Shown here: positions 10,927 to 20,656 of the stretch, piece after piece
How the letters are laid out: every line of letters starts with the position of its first letter
Position numbering within the stretch: position 1 is the first letter of the stretch
Assembly: GCF_036323735.1 (NCBI RefSeq)
Contig: NC_086022.1
Span: 64,166,702 to 64,230,701 of the forward strand
Reading direction: 5' to 3'
Length of the DNA: 64,000 nt
DNA from: Rattus norvegicus
Taxonomy: Eukaryota; Chordata; Mammalia; Rodentia; Muridae
Notes under the pieces: model-generated
Told to the model about the DNA's origin: nothing
The model's input: only the letters and a program-made list of their open reading frames with translations
Databases searched by the model: none
Position numbers and translations under genes: made by a program

Positions 10927-11329
10927 TATGGTCTAGTTTTATGCCCACTTGATACAGCTAGAGTCACTGGGGAGGGGGAATCTCAATTGAGAAAATGTCT
11001 CCACAAGATACAGCTGTAAGGCATTTTCTTAATCAGTTATTGTTAAGGGAGGGTCCAGCCCATGGTGGATGGAGCCGCCACTGGGCTGGTGGTCCTGGGT
11101 TCTATAAGAAAGCAGACTGAGCAAGCCATGGGAAGGAACCAGTAAGCAGTGACCCTCCATGGCTTCTGCATCAAGACCTGCCTTCAAATTCCTGCCCTGT
11201 TTGAGTTCCCGTCCTGATTTCCTTCAATTATGGACTAAAACATGGACTTGTAAGCCAAATTAGCCCTTCCCTCCCCTGTTTGCTATGGTCATGGTGTTTC
11301 GTCACAGCAATAGATCCCTGACTAGGACA
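10927..11329 (+). mobile_element. Rodent solo LTR (probably ERVL-MaLR class) with 5-bp TSD
   Basis: The element ends in CTGACTAGGACA, the TAACTAAGACA-type end shared with the copies at 18234, 24542 and 62661. It is flanked by the perfect 5-bp repeat CAGTG (10922-10926 and 11330-11334). A 5-bp duplication is expected for ERVL-type integrases. It sits just beyond the truncated L1 3' UTR. No internal genes remain, so it is a solo LTR. The class is inferred and the exact subfamily is not certain. Confidence 0.7.
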
Positions 11330-11605
11330 CAGTGTGAGCTTCTATGTTTGAGACGAGTGATGAGCCCCAGAGTTTACATTTTTTTTCCATAGCAAAGACA
11401 ACAAATTAAACAAGAATTAGCCGTTTTTATTGATTTGTTTGCCAGGATTAAAAACGACAGGACAACACTGTCTCTTGGCTATAAGTTGGAGCAGTGAACT
11501 TTTGTGTGCGCGTGTGCTTGTGCATATTCATACTTGCCCCCTAGCCCTACATGTACGTGTAAATTGAGTCTCATATACACTATCTATTAAAATTCAACCC
11601 ACCCT

Positions 11606-11840
11606 GAGGGCTGGAGAAATGACTCAGAGGAGAAGTGCACTTGCTGCTCTTCCAGAGGACCCCAGTTTGATTCTCAGCACCCAGCAGCTCATGACCTTTG
11701 GCACTCTAGTCTCAGGGGTTTGAATGCTCTCTACTGACTTCTGGGGCATCTGACTCCAGCTACACATGTGGTATATGGACATACATGCAGGCAAAATACT
11801 CATACATATAAAATAATAAAATAAATCAGTTTTCAAGAAA
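11606..11840 (+). mobile_element. B3 SINE, plus strand
   Basis: tRNA-derived head (GGGCTGGAGAAATGACTCAG, then TTCCAGAGGACC and GATTCTCAGCACCCA), a body with CATCTGACTCCAGCTACACATG and CATACATGCAGGCAAAA, and an AAAATAATAAAATAAA tail. This is the B3-type arrangement. Confidence 0.85.
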
Positions 11841-13094
11841 TGAAAATTAGTTTGGCTCTATAGATTAAGTCTACTATACATTCTAAATTATAGAATACAC
11901 ATTCTATACTTAATTTCCTGAAACAATGTTAAGTTTACAGAGACACTGAGCAGAAAATACAGCAAGATGTGTCCTTCCCTTCCTCCTCTATGTGTCTTAA
12001 CACCATCATCTTGTACCATGTAGTACAATTTGTTACAATTAATACACTGAAATTTATAATTAATTCATACTTTGATTATTTAAAGCCCATAGTTTGTCTT
12101 GGGGTTTCTTCTGTGTGCACATTCCGTGGATTTTCACATCACAGTGACCTACAGAATGGTGTTATTGTCCCCCTGAAGTTTTAGTGATCTGGAAAATATC
12201 AGTGGGAAAGTTGGAAAATCCATAATTCTCTGCTCACAGATGCAAATAACGAGCCAGCAACGAAGGCAGAAGACAGAGCCCTCCCATGCAACACACCATT
12301 CATAGCTTCCTGTATCTACTCTGATCTGGAAGATGACGGGGAAGTGAGTTGGAAGCAGGAGGAGAAGGAAAAGCTGTGCTGTGGAACACCAGCCGTAACT
12401 GCACCTCAACCCCAGCCCATCAGTCGCCCCCCCCCACTCCTCAGATTCCTGACCCACACAGGGAAGTGTAGGACCTCACAAAAGCAAAACATGTCCAGCT
12501 CTACCCTAGAGAAGGAAGACCGGGAGAACCCAGGTAGGGCTGCCGTGTGTTTAGAAGATTGGAAAACATTTTTCTCAAGCTCCAGGATTTTTTTTTAAAA
12601 AAAGCTATCTACTCTTGGAGAATTCCATGTTTGTTTTTTTTTTTAAAGTAGCTGAGGAGACCATCAATACAGAATTTTATACTTTGTGTGGTTACGGACT
12701 TAACCAGTAAATAATATGCTTAGGCAATGGCTAAAATAAAAAGCAACCATGGAGATTATTCATAGTTAACAAGCCAGAGCACAATTATCTTCAGTTCCCT
12801 TTGGTGCATGTATAGACTCTTAGTGGACATTTTTTCTTCTTGTAACAGAAAGAAAGCTTGTTAATAATTCTGAGGAGCTCCCAGAAGGAGCGCTCTTCTT
12901 TTGATAACCCAGTGAGGCCATTCTAAAGTTGGTCCTCAGTAAAGAGCATAAAACCAAACCACAGATGCCTGTCAATGTATTCTGAAGGCCTAGGTTCCGT
13001 GTCGAAGACATTTTTAACAGCCCTCCACTCAGAAAGAACCCCATATCCACGGGACCACATAAGCAGACAGTAAATAGCACCTAACTCTCACTTG
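11841..13094. other. Unique non-coding sequence
   Basis: AT-rich unique DNA with two homopolymer-like patches near 12590-12603 and 12632-12645. A C run lies near 12428. A minus-strand open frame of 102 codons at 12149-12457 has no recognisable domain. No repeat family recognised. Confidence 0.5.
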
Positions 13095-13275
13095 AAGCTT
13101 CGTCCCAAGTACTTCAGGCGGATTGCAACCTTCTATCCACTCATCCATCTTATGAAGTAGATACTATTATTATCTCCATTTTACAGAGGAAGAGGGATGT
13201 GAAGTAGCCTTTCCCTCTTCTCTCTGGGCTCTAAGCCCGAGCCCTCAATTCTAAACCACTAAACTACACGGCTGT
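13095..13275 (-). mobile_element. MIR SINE relic, minus strand
   Basis: The plus strand reads GAAGTAGATACTATTATTAT, CTCCATTTTACAGAGGAAGAG and, near the end, CTAAACCACTAAACTAC. This is the reverse complement of the MIR core and its tRNA-like head. MIR is an old mammalian SINE that predates the rodent repeats around it. Confidence 0.75.
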
Positions 13276-13743
13276 AGACTGTGTATTTACAGTTATGTCA
13301 AACTTGTTTATTAATGAGAAAGGAAAGGGACTTCTATATAAGCATGTATCTAACATGGGAACTGAAACTAGTTCCCAAATTAAAAAGTTTGTTAAAGACT
13401 TGTTCTGGGTTTAGAGAGGCACAAAAGGGAGCCTAGCTGTTTTTAAGTTGAAGAGGGTTACTGTCCAGGCTGCCCTTGTGATCAGAAGACTCTGGCTATT
13501 GCTGTGATGTGAAGAGGGGGGTTCTTTATCTTAGACCTAGGAATCTGGCATCTTCTGCCAATGTTTCCACAATGTTTACCGCCACAGTTTAATTTGCTGC
13601 TTCCTAACTACGAAATCTCAGGTCCTTAGCAGTTCTTGACAACTCTGTGGATGTTTAGATTTTTTTTTTTATCGTCTTATCAGCGTTACATAGATGTCAC
13701 ACCTACATGAACAACACTTCCCAAATGGGCCACTGTTTAATGA
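13276..13743. other. Unique non-coding sequence
   Basis: No gene or repeat recognised; one short T run near 13661-13670. Confidence 0.5.
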
Positions 13744-13975
13744 AAGACTGGGCCTGGTGGCGCCTCTTGTAATTCTAGGTATACTGAAGATAGGGGCAGG
13801 TGGATCAAAAGCTCAAGGCGTACATTGCCTATACAGAGTGTCCAAGACTAGCCTGGGTAACTTAATGAAACCAAGTTTCAAACACATTCTTAAAACAGTC
13901 TAGATGTACAGCTCGCTGGGAAATACTTGCCCAGTATGCACAAGTCCCCTAGATTCAATTCTCAGTATTGCAAAA
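13744..13975 (+). mobile_element. B4 SINE (B1-like plus ID-like halves), plus strand
   Basis: The left half is a diverged B1 (GGCCTGGTGGCGCC, GGCAGGTGGATCAAAAG, GCCTGGGTAACTTAATGAAACC). The right half is tRNA/ID-like (AGCTCGCTGGGAAATACTTGCC, GATTCAATTCTCAGTATTGC), followed by purine-rich DNA. The fusion of B1 and ID parts defines the B4 type. Its A/G tail runs into the polypurine block. Confidence 0.7.
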
Positions 13976-14010
13976 GGAGAGAGAGAGGGGTGGGACAAAA
14001 ATACTTGGAA

Positions 14011-14511
14011 AGATGGAAGGAAGGAAGGAAGGAAGAAGGAAGGGAGGAAGGAAGGAAGGAAGGAAGAAGGAAGGGAGGAAGGAAGGAAGAAGGAAGGAAG
14101 AAGGAAGGAAGGAAGGAAGAAGGAAGGAAGGAAGGAGGAAGGGAGGGAGGCAGAAGGAAGGAAGGAAGGAGGAAGGGAGGGAGGCAGAAGGAAGGAAGGA
14201 AGGAGGAAGGGAGGCAGAAGGAAGGAAGGAAGAAGGAAGGAAGGAGGAAGGGAGGGAGGCAGAAGGAAGGAAGGAAGAAGGAAGGGAGGAAGAAGGAAGG
14301 AAGAAGGAAGGGAGGAAGGAAGGAAGGAAGGAAGAAGGAAGGAAGGAGGAAGGGAGGGAGGCAGAAGGAAGGAAGAAGGAAGGGAGGAAGGAAGGAAGGA
14401 AGAAGGAAGGGAGGAAGGAAGGAAGGAAGAAGGAAGGGAGGAAGGAAGAAGGAAGGAAGAAGGAAGGAGGAAGGAAGGAAGAAGGAAGGAAGGAGGAAGG
14501 AGGGAGGCAGA
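14011..14511. repeat. 500-bp polypurine block (GGAA/GGAAGAAGG units)
   Basis: Almost pure purine on the plus strand, built of GGAAG, GAAGGAAG and GGAGGGAGG units with recurring GGAGGCAGAAGG blocks about every 50-60 bp. It lies directly downstream of the B4 tail and probably grew from it. The 200-213-codon open frames in all plus frames and one minus frame arise because purine repeats contain almost no stops; they are not genes. Confidence 0.95.
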
Positions 14512-14559
14512 AGGTGGGCAGATCACAGCTACTCTCTGCAGTTAGAGTATTATCCTGTT

Positions 14560-14672
14560 TGACAAGTTAGGTTCAGAGACGTTAATGTTTCCCCCAGCCG
14601 TATATGGCTAGCGCTGTTAGAGCTACAGTCTGGAGCAGCCCAGTGTTCTTTCTGCCACCACTACTTTTGACT
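14560..14672 (-). mobile_element. MIR SINE relic, minus strand
   Basis: Diverged reverse-complement MIR: TTAGGTTCAGAGACGTTAAT, TATATGGCTAGCGCTGTTAG, AGTCTGGAGCAGCCCAGTG and TTTCTGCCACCAC follow the order of the MIR core and head. Confidence 0.5.
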
Positions 14673-15791
14673 ATGGTAACCTTAGTTTTCTAACCAAATA
14701 GGAAAAGACATTAGGAAATGAAAATCAGTTGTTTAAAGAGAAAATGTGAACTTCGGACCAAAAAAATAATACGAGAGAGATAGAGGAGAGAAATGAAGGA
14801 AGAGGAGAGACAGAAAAATAAAGTTCTAATCCCCTCCCAGGGCAAATGAAGAGAATTCCTAAGAGCAAGCTGAGGAGTGGGCAGGTGGGACCGTGGGGTG
14901 GGAGGAACTCAAGCCGGCCCATGAGGAGTTCAGGTACGGTACTCAGGCCAGAGCTTGGGAGGAGGCAAACAGCTGATCTAAATAAAGTGTCACTCCAGCC
15001 ACCAGATAACAGGAGTCAAGGAAACTAAGTACCTTAGAAGGACAACAGAGGAGGGGTCCAAAAAGTCTGAAAGGGAACGATTCCTCAAAGCACCAGAAGG
15101 CTGTACTGTACAGCCTTTGGATACCAGCCAGTGTGTTTGCCTTGCTCTAGTTGGACACCATCAGCCTTGCCTTTGACCTTAGGAGAACTTCGAGGGACAC
15201 GGGTCTGGTTTAGATAGTTACAGTGACGAGCAGCTCACCTTGATCAGCTCCCGAGGAAACGGGTTTGGCAAGTTAACCTGTTCGTACCTGTAAATGCTCA
15301 GAATCAATGACTAGAAGATCCTGCAACGGTTTTGTATTTCTGCATCTATCTTGAACCAGTAAACTTTGACTTGTGTAGCCTTGAACATAATAAGAGGCTG
15401 AATTTTGAACCCCTGCTTTGGATAACACGTGTGCTGTAGCACAAGCTTCATTGCTCTTAACATGGTACCTTTGAGGGCAGGACCCACTGCATCCTGCTTT
15501 GCCCACACTCACACCTTGCCCAGCAATGATCCGATGCCTCCTGATGGCGACGGTGGAGTCCTGGCTAGTTCTCAGTTGTTTTGTTTCCTGGCAGGGCAGG
15601 AGCAGATAATTTGGGAAAGTTTCATTTCAGCTTGGGGGGTGGGGGTGGGGTGTGCGCTGCAAACAATGATAAATGGGTCTCTTGTTCCGATGCATAGTTC
15701 TGTGTCCTACAGGGGGTTAAAAGAACCACCCTGACAGACAGCTGCAAATCTGTTTTCACGAGCCCACCTTCCCCTCCAACAGATCACTCAC
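14673..15791. other. Unique non-coding sequence
   Basis: No repeat recognised except a G-rich patch at about 15633-15652. Frames up to 101 codons (15429-15734, plus) show no domain. It ends next to the candidate minus-strand exon. Confidence 0.5.
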
Positions 15792-15985
15792 TGTCATGCG
15801 TGGAGGTGAAGCGGAATCTCATGCTATTTGTTAGGCTCAAATCCTCATTAGGAACTTCTTTATCAAATAAACACCAGACTCCACAGCCACAGGGAACAAG
15901 AGGCCGCTTCATACCAAGTACAGTGATGAACGTCTCCTGTGGCCCTGGATTCCAGCTCTTAACATCTGTGATCTCCCCCATCTCC
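15792..15985 (-). other. Candidate protein-coding exon (speculative), minus strand
   Basis: On the minus strand a 194-nt segment is preceded by TTACTTTATGTTGCCAG (acceptor-like) and followed by GTGAGT (strong donor). It stays open for 64 codons with acceptor phase 2 and donor phase 1. The peptide contains the Cys-rich patch PCGCGVWC followed by LFDKEVPNEDL. I do not recognise a family. The sequence is unique and not a known repeat. A 64-codon open segment with fitting splice sites can occur by chance, and no partner exon was identified. Confidence 0.25.
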
Positions 15986-16175
15986 CTGGCAACATAAAGT
16001 AAATAATAAAAATAGTTCAAATCCAGGAAAAGCACAGCAGGCAATGTCTGTCCTCAAGGAAAACAAATGCTTAGCCTGCACTCACATACCAGCGAGGGGA
16101 CCCATAGGAAACTGAGCAGTTAGCTGATAGAAAAACGGCAGAGAGTAGAGAGCAGGGACTGTAAGTGAGCGTGCG

Positions 16176-16176
<1 letters not shown>

Positions 16177-16221
<45 letters not shown>
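16177..16221. repeat. (CA)n microsatellite
   Basis: About 22 uninterrupted CA units, then CGTG. Confidence 0.97.
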
Positions 16222-16224
<3 letters not shown>

Positions 16225-16767
16225 TCAGATTATTTGACAAAGCGTTGTCTTCTTCCAGTGGGAGGCCTGAAGGGAGCGTGGCTTCTTTTATTCGTGGGCT
16301 TGTACAGTATGTATTCTACACTCTGCATGAATGTGTTTTGAATTATAGGCTTGTTATGTTACATTGGGTTTAAAGGGAACCATAGATTATAAAAGCAATA
16401 GTATCAAACAAAGAGTTGAGAACCGCTGGTTTAGCCTTTGCCACATAACTTCTTGCAAAGTTCTGCTCTGCCAAAAAGACATCTGGGGCCTCCTTCCTAT
16501 TGCCTGACACTGAGGACTCTTCCTGATGTTTCTCAGAGGTCCTGGGTACATGTAGAAGTTTCTGTGGCCTTCCCAGCTTCCCCGTGGGACAAAGCATGCT
16601 TCTGAAGAGAAGAATGCACCCTTGGGGTGCAAGAAACCCTGAAGATGGGAGAGTTTAAGAATGGGAATTTTAAATTAAGTTAATTTTCTGATTAATTATG
16701 TGACTTTGGACCTTTCCACACAATGACCCAAGTTCAGCTCATCTACAAGGGAGAGTGGAAGGAGAGG
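16222..16767. other. Unique non-coding sequence
   Basis: No repeat or gene recognised. Minus-strand frames of 75 and 81 codons overlap each other in different frames and show no domain. Confidence 0.5.
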
Positions 16768-16795
16768 GAAGAAGGGAGGGAGGGAGGGAGGGAGA

Positions 16796-16832
<37 letters not shown>
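16768..16832. repeat. (GGGA)n-(GA)n low-complexity tract
   Basis: GAAGGGAGGGAGGGAGGGAG grading into a pure GA run. A polypurine tract of about 65 bp. Confidence 0.95.
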
Positions 16833-16834
<2 letters not shown>

Positions 16835-16995
16835 GATTTGCCAGAAAGAGCAATTCTTGTATCCCTGCCAGCCCGAGAATTCCACAACTCTATGAATTGA
16901 GCATGCTGTACTATTTTGTTTCAGTCTTTTGGTTAAAGAACTTGAAACTTTGGGGCTTACTATTTTACTATGACAGGAGCTATACATTAACTACA

Positions 16996-17041
16996 ACTAG
17001 GGGTGTCTGTGTGTCTGTGTGTCTGTGTGTCTCTTGTGTGC
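16996..17041. repeat. (TCTGTGTG)n short tandem repeat
   Basis: Four octamer-like TGTGTGTC units at the start of a GT-rich stretch. Confidence 0.85.
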
Positions 17042-17074
17042 AGTAAGATGTAGGTGTGGCTTAGGGGAAAGCTA

Positions 17075-17225
17075 AAGAGTCTAGAAACAACCCCAGTGAC
17101 TAGCTGTGTGTCTTTGAAGAAAGTTACTTAATTTTCCTTGGCCATGTGTCTTCATACCCATGGGGACAATGACATTGTAACATTGCTGTCAGAGTACTGA
17201 GATTAAAAGGAGGTAACTACTATCT
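17075..17225 (+). mobile_element. MIR SINE relic, plus strand
   Basis: TGACTAGCTGTGTGTCTTTG, AAGTTACTTAATTTTCCTTG and GGGGACAATGACATTGTAAC follow the MIR core order (CTAGCTGTGTGACCTTGGG, then AAGTTACTTAACCT, then AAATGGGGATAATA) with moderate divergence. Confidence 0.65.
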
Positions 17226-17892
17226 CTTAGAAGATCGAAGATTACTACGCCACCATTTTCCATCATACAGACAGGCTGTTAGAGGGCCAGGTTTACTTAT
17301 CCAGTCATTTCCTGGCAGGCCACCTCAGTGCTGTGTGACAGATATCCACTTGACACATGAGTGTGAACACTGCTAAAGATCTACTGTTGGCTCTCCCTTC
17401 TGAGCTAGTTTCTCACTGCTACGGCTTCCCTTACTCCCTTAGGACCACAGTATAGTTAAGACAACTGCTTAAGTGAATAGTCCAGGATGAATGGTTCTTA
17501 GTAAGAGGAAGCTTTGCCGCATGATTCCTGCAATGTTCGCTGTCTCCCATGGAGCACTGCATGCTGGGAATCAGCAGCCACAAAGAGGGCGCCCTTCCAG
17601 CTGGGTTGCTTTTTACTTCTGTCTTCCTTCTTTGATTTTTCATTTCTCTTCTTTTTTCCTTCTTCGGATCTTAGCACTGACTTTCTGGCATTGTGCTGTG
17701 TGCCCTGCAGTATTTTCCTGTCTTTACCTCTCACGCTTCTCATTCCTGACTTCCTACTGCCCCTTCCCTACTGAGCACTTTGGGAGAGAAATCACAGATA
17801 AATGGGCTCTTTCTTCTTCCCTTCCTTTCTCTCATCCTTCCTTCCTTCCTTCTTCCTTCTTTCTTTTTGAATACAGGAAGATTGAACTTTCT
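17226..17892. other. Unique sequence with a TTCC-rich patch
   Basis: Unique DNA. A CTTCCTTCCTTCC-type patch lies at about 17836-17868. A plus frame of 165 codons (17491-17988) runs through the pyrimidine-rich patch into the B2 and shows no domain; it is regarded as chance. The last 15 bases (17878-17892) are the left copy of the B2 target duplication. Confidence 0.55.
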
Positions 17893-18073
17893 TTTTTATT
17901 AAATTTATTTATTTATTATATACAGTGTTCTGCATATAAATATCTGCATGTCAGAAGAGGGCCCCAGATCTTACACAGATGGTTGTGAGCCACCATGCAG
18001 TTGTTGGGAATTGAACTCAGGACCTCTGGAACGGTAATCAGTGCTCTCAACCTCTGAGCCATCTCTCCAGCCC
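17893..18073 (-). mobile_element. B2 SINE, minus strand, with 15-bp TSD
   Basis: Minus-strand B2: on the plus strand a T/A-rich tail is followed by GGTTGTGAGCCACCATGCAG, GAATTGAACTCAGGACC and GAGCCATCTCTCCAGCC, the complement of the Pol III A and B box head. It is flanked by perfect AAGATTGAACTTTCT repeats (17878-17892 and 18074-18088), a target-primed reverse transcription signature. Confidence 0.95.
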
Positions 18074-18233
18074 AAGATTGAACTTTCTAGACTGAATTTC
18101 CAAAGGAAGCCTCCCTCATATCTGAGAACCCAACTACTCTGCATTGACACCCATTGAACTGAGATCTAATAACTCCCCGAAGTCACAAGGATCGGGGGAG
18201 CTACCGGATGGGGAAAGAGGGAATCAGAGAGAC

Positions 18234-18612
18234 GGTGGTTCAGATGAGAATGGCCCCCATGGGCTCATATATTTAAAAGTCTGATCCCCAGTTGGTGGAA
18301 CTGTTTGGTAAGAATTAGGGGGTCCGGCCTCGCTGTAGGAGCTGCGGTTGTGTTGAAGGAGAGGTATTGCTGGGGTAGGTCTTGAGGTTTTAGAAGTCCA
18401 TGCCACTCCAATTAGCTTCCTCTCCACCTCCAACTTGCAGATATGATGTAAGCTCTTAGCTACTGCTCAGTAACAAGCCTGCTTGTCTGCTGCCATGCTT
18501 TCTAATGTGATGGTCATGGACTCACCCTCTGAAACGGTAAGCGAGTCTCTATTAAATGGTTTCTTTTATAAGTTGCCTTGCTCTTCACAGCAATAGAAAA
18601 GTAACTAAGGCA
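18234..18612 (+). mobile_element. Rodent LTR (probably MaLR class), plus strand
   Basis: It starts with TTCAGATGAGAATGGCCCCC and ends with CACAGCAATAGAAAAGTAACTAAGGCA. The order of parts matches the element at 24542: GGCCCCCAT, CCAGTTGGTGGAACTG, CTGCCATGC, then ACTCACCCTCTGAAACGGTA (the GGACTAAACCTCTGAAACTGTA-like segment) and ATTAAATGGTTTCTTTTATA (polyadenylation region). Solo LTR; subfamily uncertain. Confidence 0.65.
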
Positions 18613-18888
18613 AAGGCTAGGCATTAACTTTAGAGGAGAAGAAAGTTGACTTCAAAAGGCAAATCTTGTATATAACCTGAAAGAAAGTAACACAGGCTTA
18701 AACCCAAAAGTCTCTGTAGATTCTCTCTCAATGATAGTATCTGCAATGCAAGCTATATATTAAATTAACCCAGTCCAAGCAGGGGCAATAGTTGATTGCT
18801 AACATTAGTTGTCCCCTAACATCCTGGAAATTAAGCATGGCTCTAGCAGACCACAGTAGACTGACCATAATAAATTAGTTAACCTACC

Positions 18889-18890
<2 letters not shown>
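18613..18890. other. Unique non-coding sequence
   Basis: Short unique AT-rich stretch between an LTR and a microsatellite; nothing recognised. Confidence 0.5.
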
Positions 18891-18921
<31 letters not shown>

Positions 18922-18969
18922 TTATATATATATACATACATACATACATACATACATACATACATACAT
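18891..18969. repeat. (CA)n-(TA)n-(CATA)n compound microsatellite
   Basis: About 15 CA units, a short TATATA section, then about 10 CATA units ending CATGCAT. Confidence 0.97.
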
Positions 18970-19119
18970 GCATATTCTCCTAAATCTTATGTTAGCTTTC
19001 TGTGAAAACAAATTTAAGTATAAACAACTTAAAAGGAGACAGATTTATTTTGGGTCATGGTTTCAATCCATGATTGTTTTCTCTACTGTGTTCATGGCAG
19101 TACATTATGATGGGATGGC

Positions 19120-19120
<1 letters not shown>

Positions 19121-19154
<34 letters not shown>

Positions 19155-19164
19155 GAGAGAGAGA
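19121..19164. repeat. (GA)n microsatellite
   Basis: GA run with one GGG interruption at 19142-19145. Confidence 0.95.
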
Positions 19165-19225
19165 TCTCAAAATCCCTTTAAGAGCATGTCCTAACTTTTT
19201 ATACTAGACAGACCCTAACTCTTTG

Positions 19226-19326
19226 GGGTTTTTGTTTGTTTGTTTGTTTGTTTTTTGAGCTGGGGACCAAACCCAGGGCCTTGTACTTGCTAGGCAAGCG
19301 CTCTACCACTGAGGTAAATCCCCAAC
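19226..19326 (-). mobile_element. ID SINE, minus strand, with 13-bp TSD
   Basis: Reverse complement of the BC1-derived ID element: a T/GTTT-rich tail, then GAGCTGGGGACCAAACCCAG, GGGCCTTGTACTTGCTAGGC and CTACCACTGAGGTAAATCCC. It is flanked by the perfect repeat CCCTAACTCTTTG (19213-19225 and 19327-19339). It inserted just beside the A-rich tail of the adjacent minus-strand B2. Confidence 0.95.
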
Positions 19327-19339
19327 CCCTAACTCTTTG

Positions 19340-19474
19340 TTTTTTAAAAAAAATGGTGGCATTAGATCCCATTACAGATGGTTGTGAGCCACCAAGTGGT
19401 TGCTGGGAATTGAACTCAGGACCTCTGGAAGAGCAGTCAGTGCTCTTAACCACTGAGCCATCTCTCCAGCCCCA
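19340..19474 (-). mobile_element. B2 SINE (tail-shortened), minus strand
   Basis: TGGTTGTGAGCCACCAAGTG, GAATTGAACTCAGGACC, AGAGCAGTCAGTGCTC and GAGCCATCTCTCCAGCC identify B2. The tail-proximal third is missing compared with the copies at 17893 and 21029. The ID insertion abuts it. Confidence 0.92.
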
Positions 19475-19798
19475 GACGCAATTTCTTAAAGGTCATACTT
19501 CTACCCCACCCCCTTAATAACAGCACAAATTGACAATCAAGTCTTTAACACCTTTGAAATCCATATCACAACACTTGTACACTTATAACAAGGAATAAGT
19601 GAGGTCACATATGTAAAGTACATCTAGAACATGCTGAGTTTCTGTATATAGGCCCGAGCTTTTAATATTTTAGGAAAATTTTGTCTTATGCATAGCTAAG
19701 GGTTAGTATGGCTTGGAGTCTTTCCATGGTCCTCTTGTACTGGTATTATGTTAGAGGTAAACTGGTGAGCTCTCAAAACCAGTGTATTTGAAACCCAC
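19475..19798. other. Unique non-coding sequence
   Basis: No repeat or gene recognised. Confidence 0.5.
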
Positions 19799-20598
19799 TG
19801 TCTTAGTTTTCCATTGTGGTGATAAAATATGACTATCCTAGTTAGGGTTTTATTGCTGTGAAGAGACACCATGAGTGCAGCATTTCTGATAGAGGAAAGC
19901 ATTTAATTGAAACTGGCTTACAGGTTCGGAGGTTTAGTCCATCCTGGCAGGAAGCATGGCAGCATACAGGCAGACAAGGTGCCGGAGAAGGAGCTGAGAG
20001 TTCTACATCTTGATCCACAGGCAGCAGGAGACTATGTTCCACTCTGGGAGTAGCTTGAGCATAGGAGACCTCAAAGCCTGCCTCTCCAGTGACACACTTT
20101 CTCCAACAAGGTCACACCTACTCCACCAAGACCACATCTCCCAATAGTGCCACTCCCTGTGGGCCAAGCATTCAAACACAAAAGTCTATGGGAGCCATTC
20201 CTATTCAAGCCACCACAGTGACCAAAAGCACCGTGGGAAGAAGCAGGTTTATTTCAGTTTACAATTGTAGTTCATTGTGAAGGGAAGTCAAGCAGGCACT
20301 CGAGGTGGGAACCTGGAGGCAGAAATTGAAACAGAAGTCATGGAGGAGTGCTGTTTACTGGCCAGCTCCTCACAGTTTGCTCAACCTGCTTTTTGTTATA
20401 AAACTCAGAACAAACTGCCTAGCGTTAACACCACCTACAGTGAGCCAGGCCCTCCCATATCAATCATCAATAATCAATAAAAAGCTGGACAGACTTGCCT
20501 ACAAGCCAATCTTATGAAGCATTTCCTCTATTAATAGAGTCCTTTTCCCTTAACAACTCTAGCTAGTGTCAAGTTGACATAAAACTAACCAACTCCCC

Positions 20599-20599
<1 letters not shown>
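19799..20599 (-). mobile_element. Rodent LTR, minus strand, split by another LTR
   Basis: The minus-strand LTR begins (plus-strand view) with TGTCTTAGTTTTCCATTGTG and continues after the insertion from GACCAAAAGCACCGTGGGAA to AGTGTCAAGTTGACATAAAA. It is the same family as the copies at 10927 and 62661. The inner LTR at 19834-20217 interrupts it after 35 bp. No internal viral genes are present. Confidence 0.7.
19834..20217 (-). mobile_element. Rodent LTR nested inside another LTR, minus strand
   Basis: Plus-strand view starts TATCCTAGTTAGGGTTTTAT and ends TATTCAAGCCACCACA. The host sequence is duplicated as ATGAC (19829-19833) and GTGAC (20218-20222), a 5-bp target repeat with one mismatch, as expected for ERVL-type insertion. 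Same general family as 18234 and 24542. Confidence 0.7.

Positions 20600-20654
<55 letters not shown>
20600..20654. repeat. (CA)n microsatellite
   Basis: About 27 AC units directly after the end of the outer LTR. Confidence 0.97.

Positions 20655-20656
<2 letters not shown>

Noticed and set aside
12149..12457. 102-codon minus-strand frame with acceptor-like sequence inside
   Set aside because: An acceptor-like CATCTTCCAG occurs, but no good donor in phase and no domain.
13900..14570. Four overlapping frames of 200-213 codons on both strands
   Set aside because: They lie in the polypurine block, where Lys/Glu/Gly/Arg codons or Ser/Pro/Leu/Phe codons occur without stops. All frames are open, so this is composition and not coding.
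15633..15652. G-quadruplex in GGGGGGTGGGGGTGGGG
   Set aside because: Only three separated G runs; a fourth three-G run with a loop cannot be formed without bulges.
17570..17592. CTCF-like AGAGGGCGCC core
   Set aside because: The spacing to the upstream CCA is one base too long and flanking positions mismatch.
17491..17988. 165-codon plus-strand frame
   Set aside because: It runs through a pyrimidine-rich patch and into a B2 SINE; no domain or splice context.
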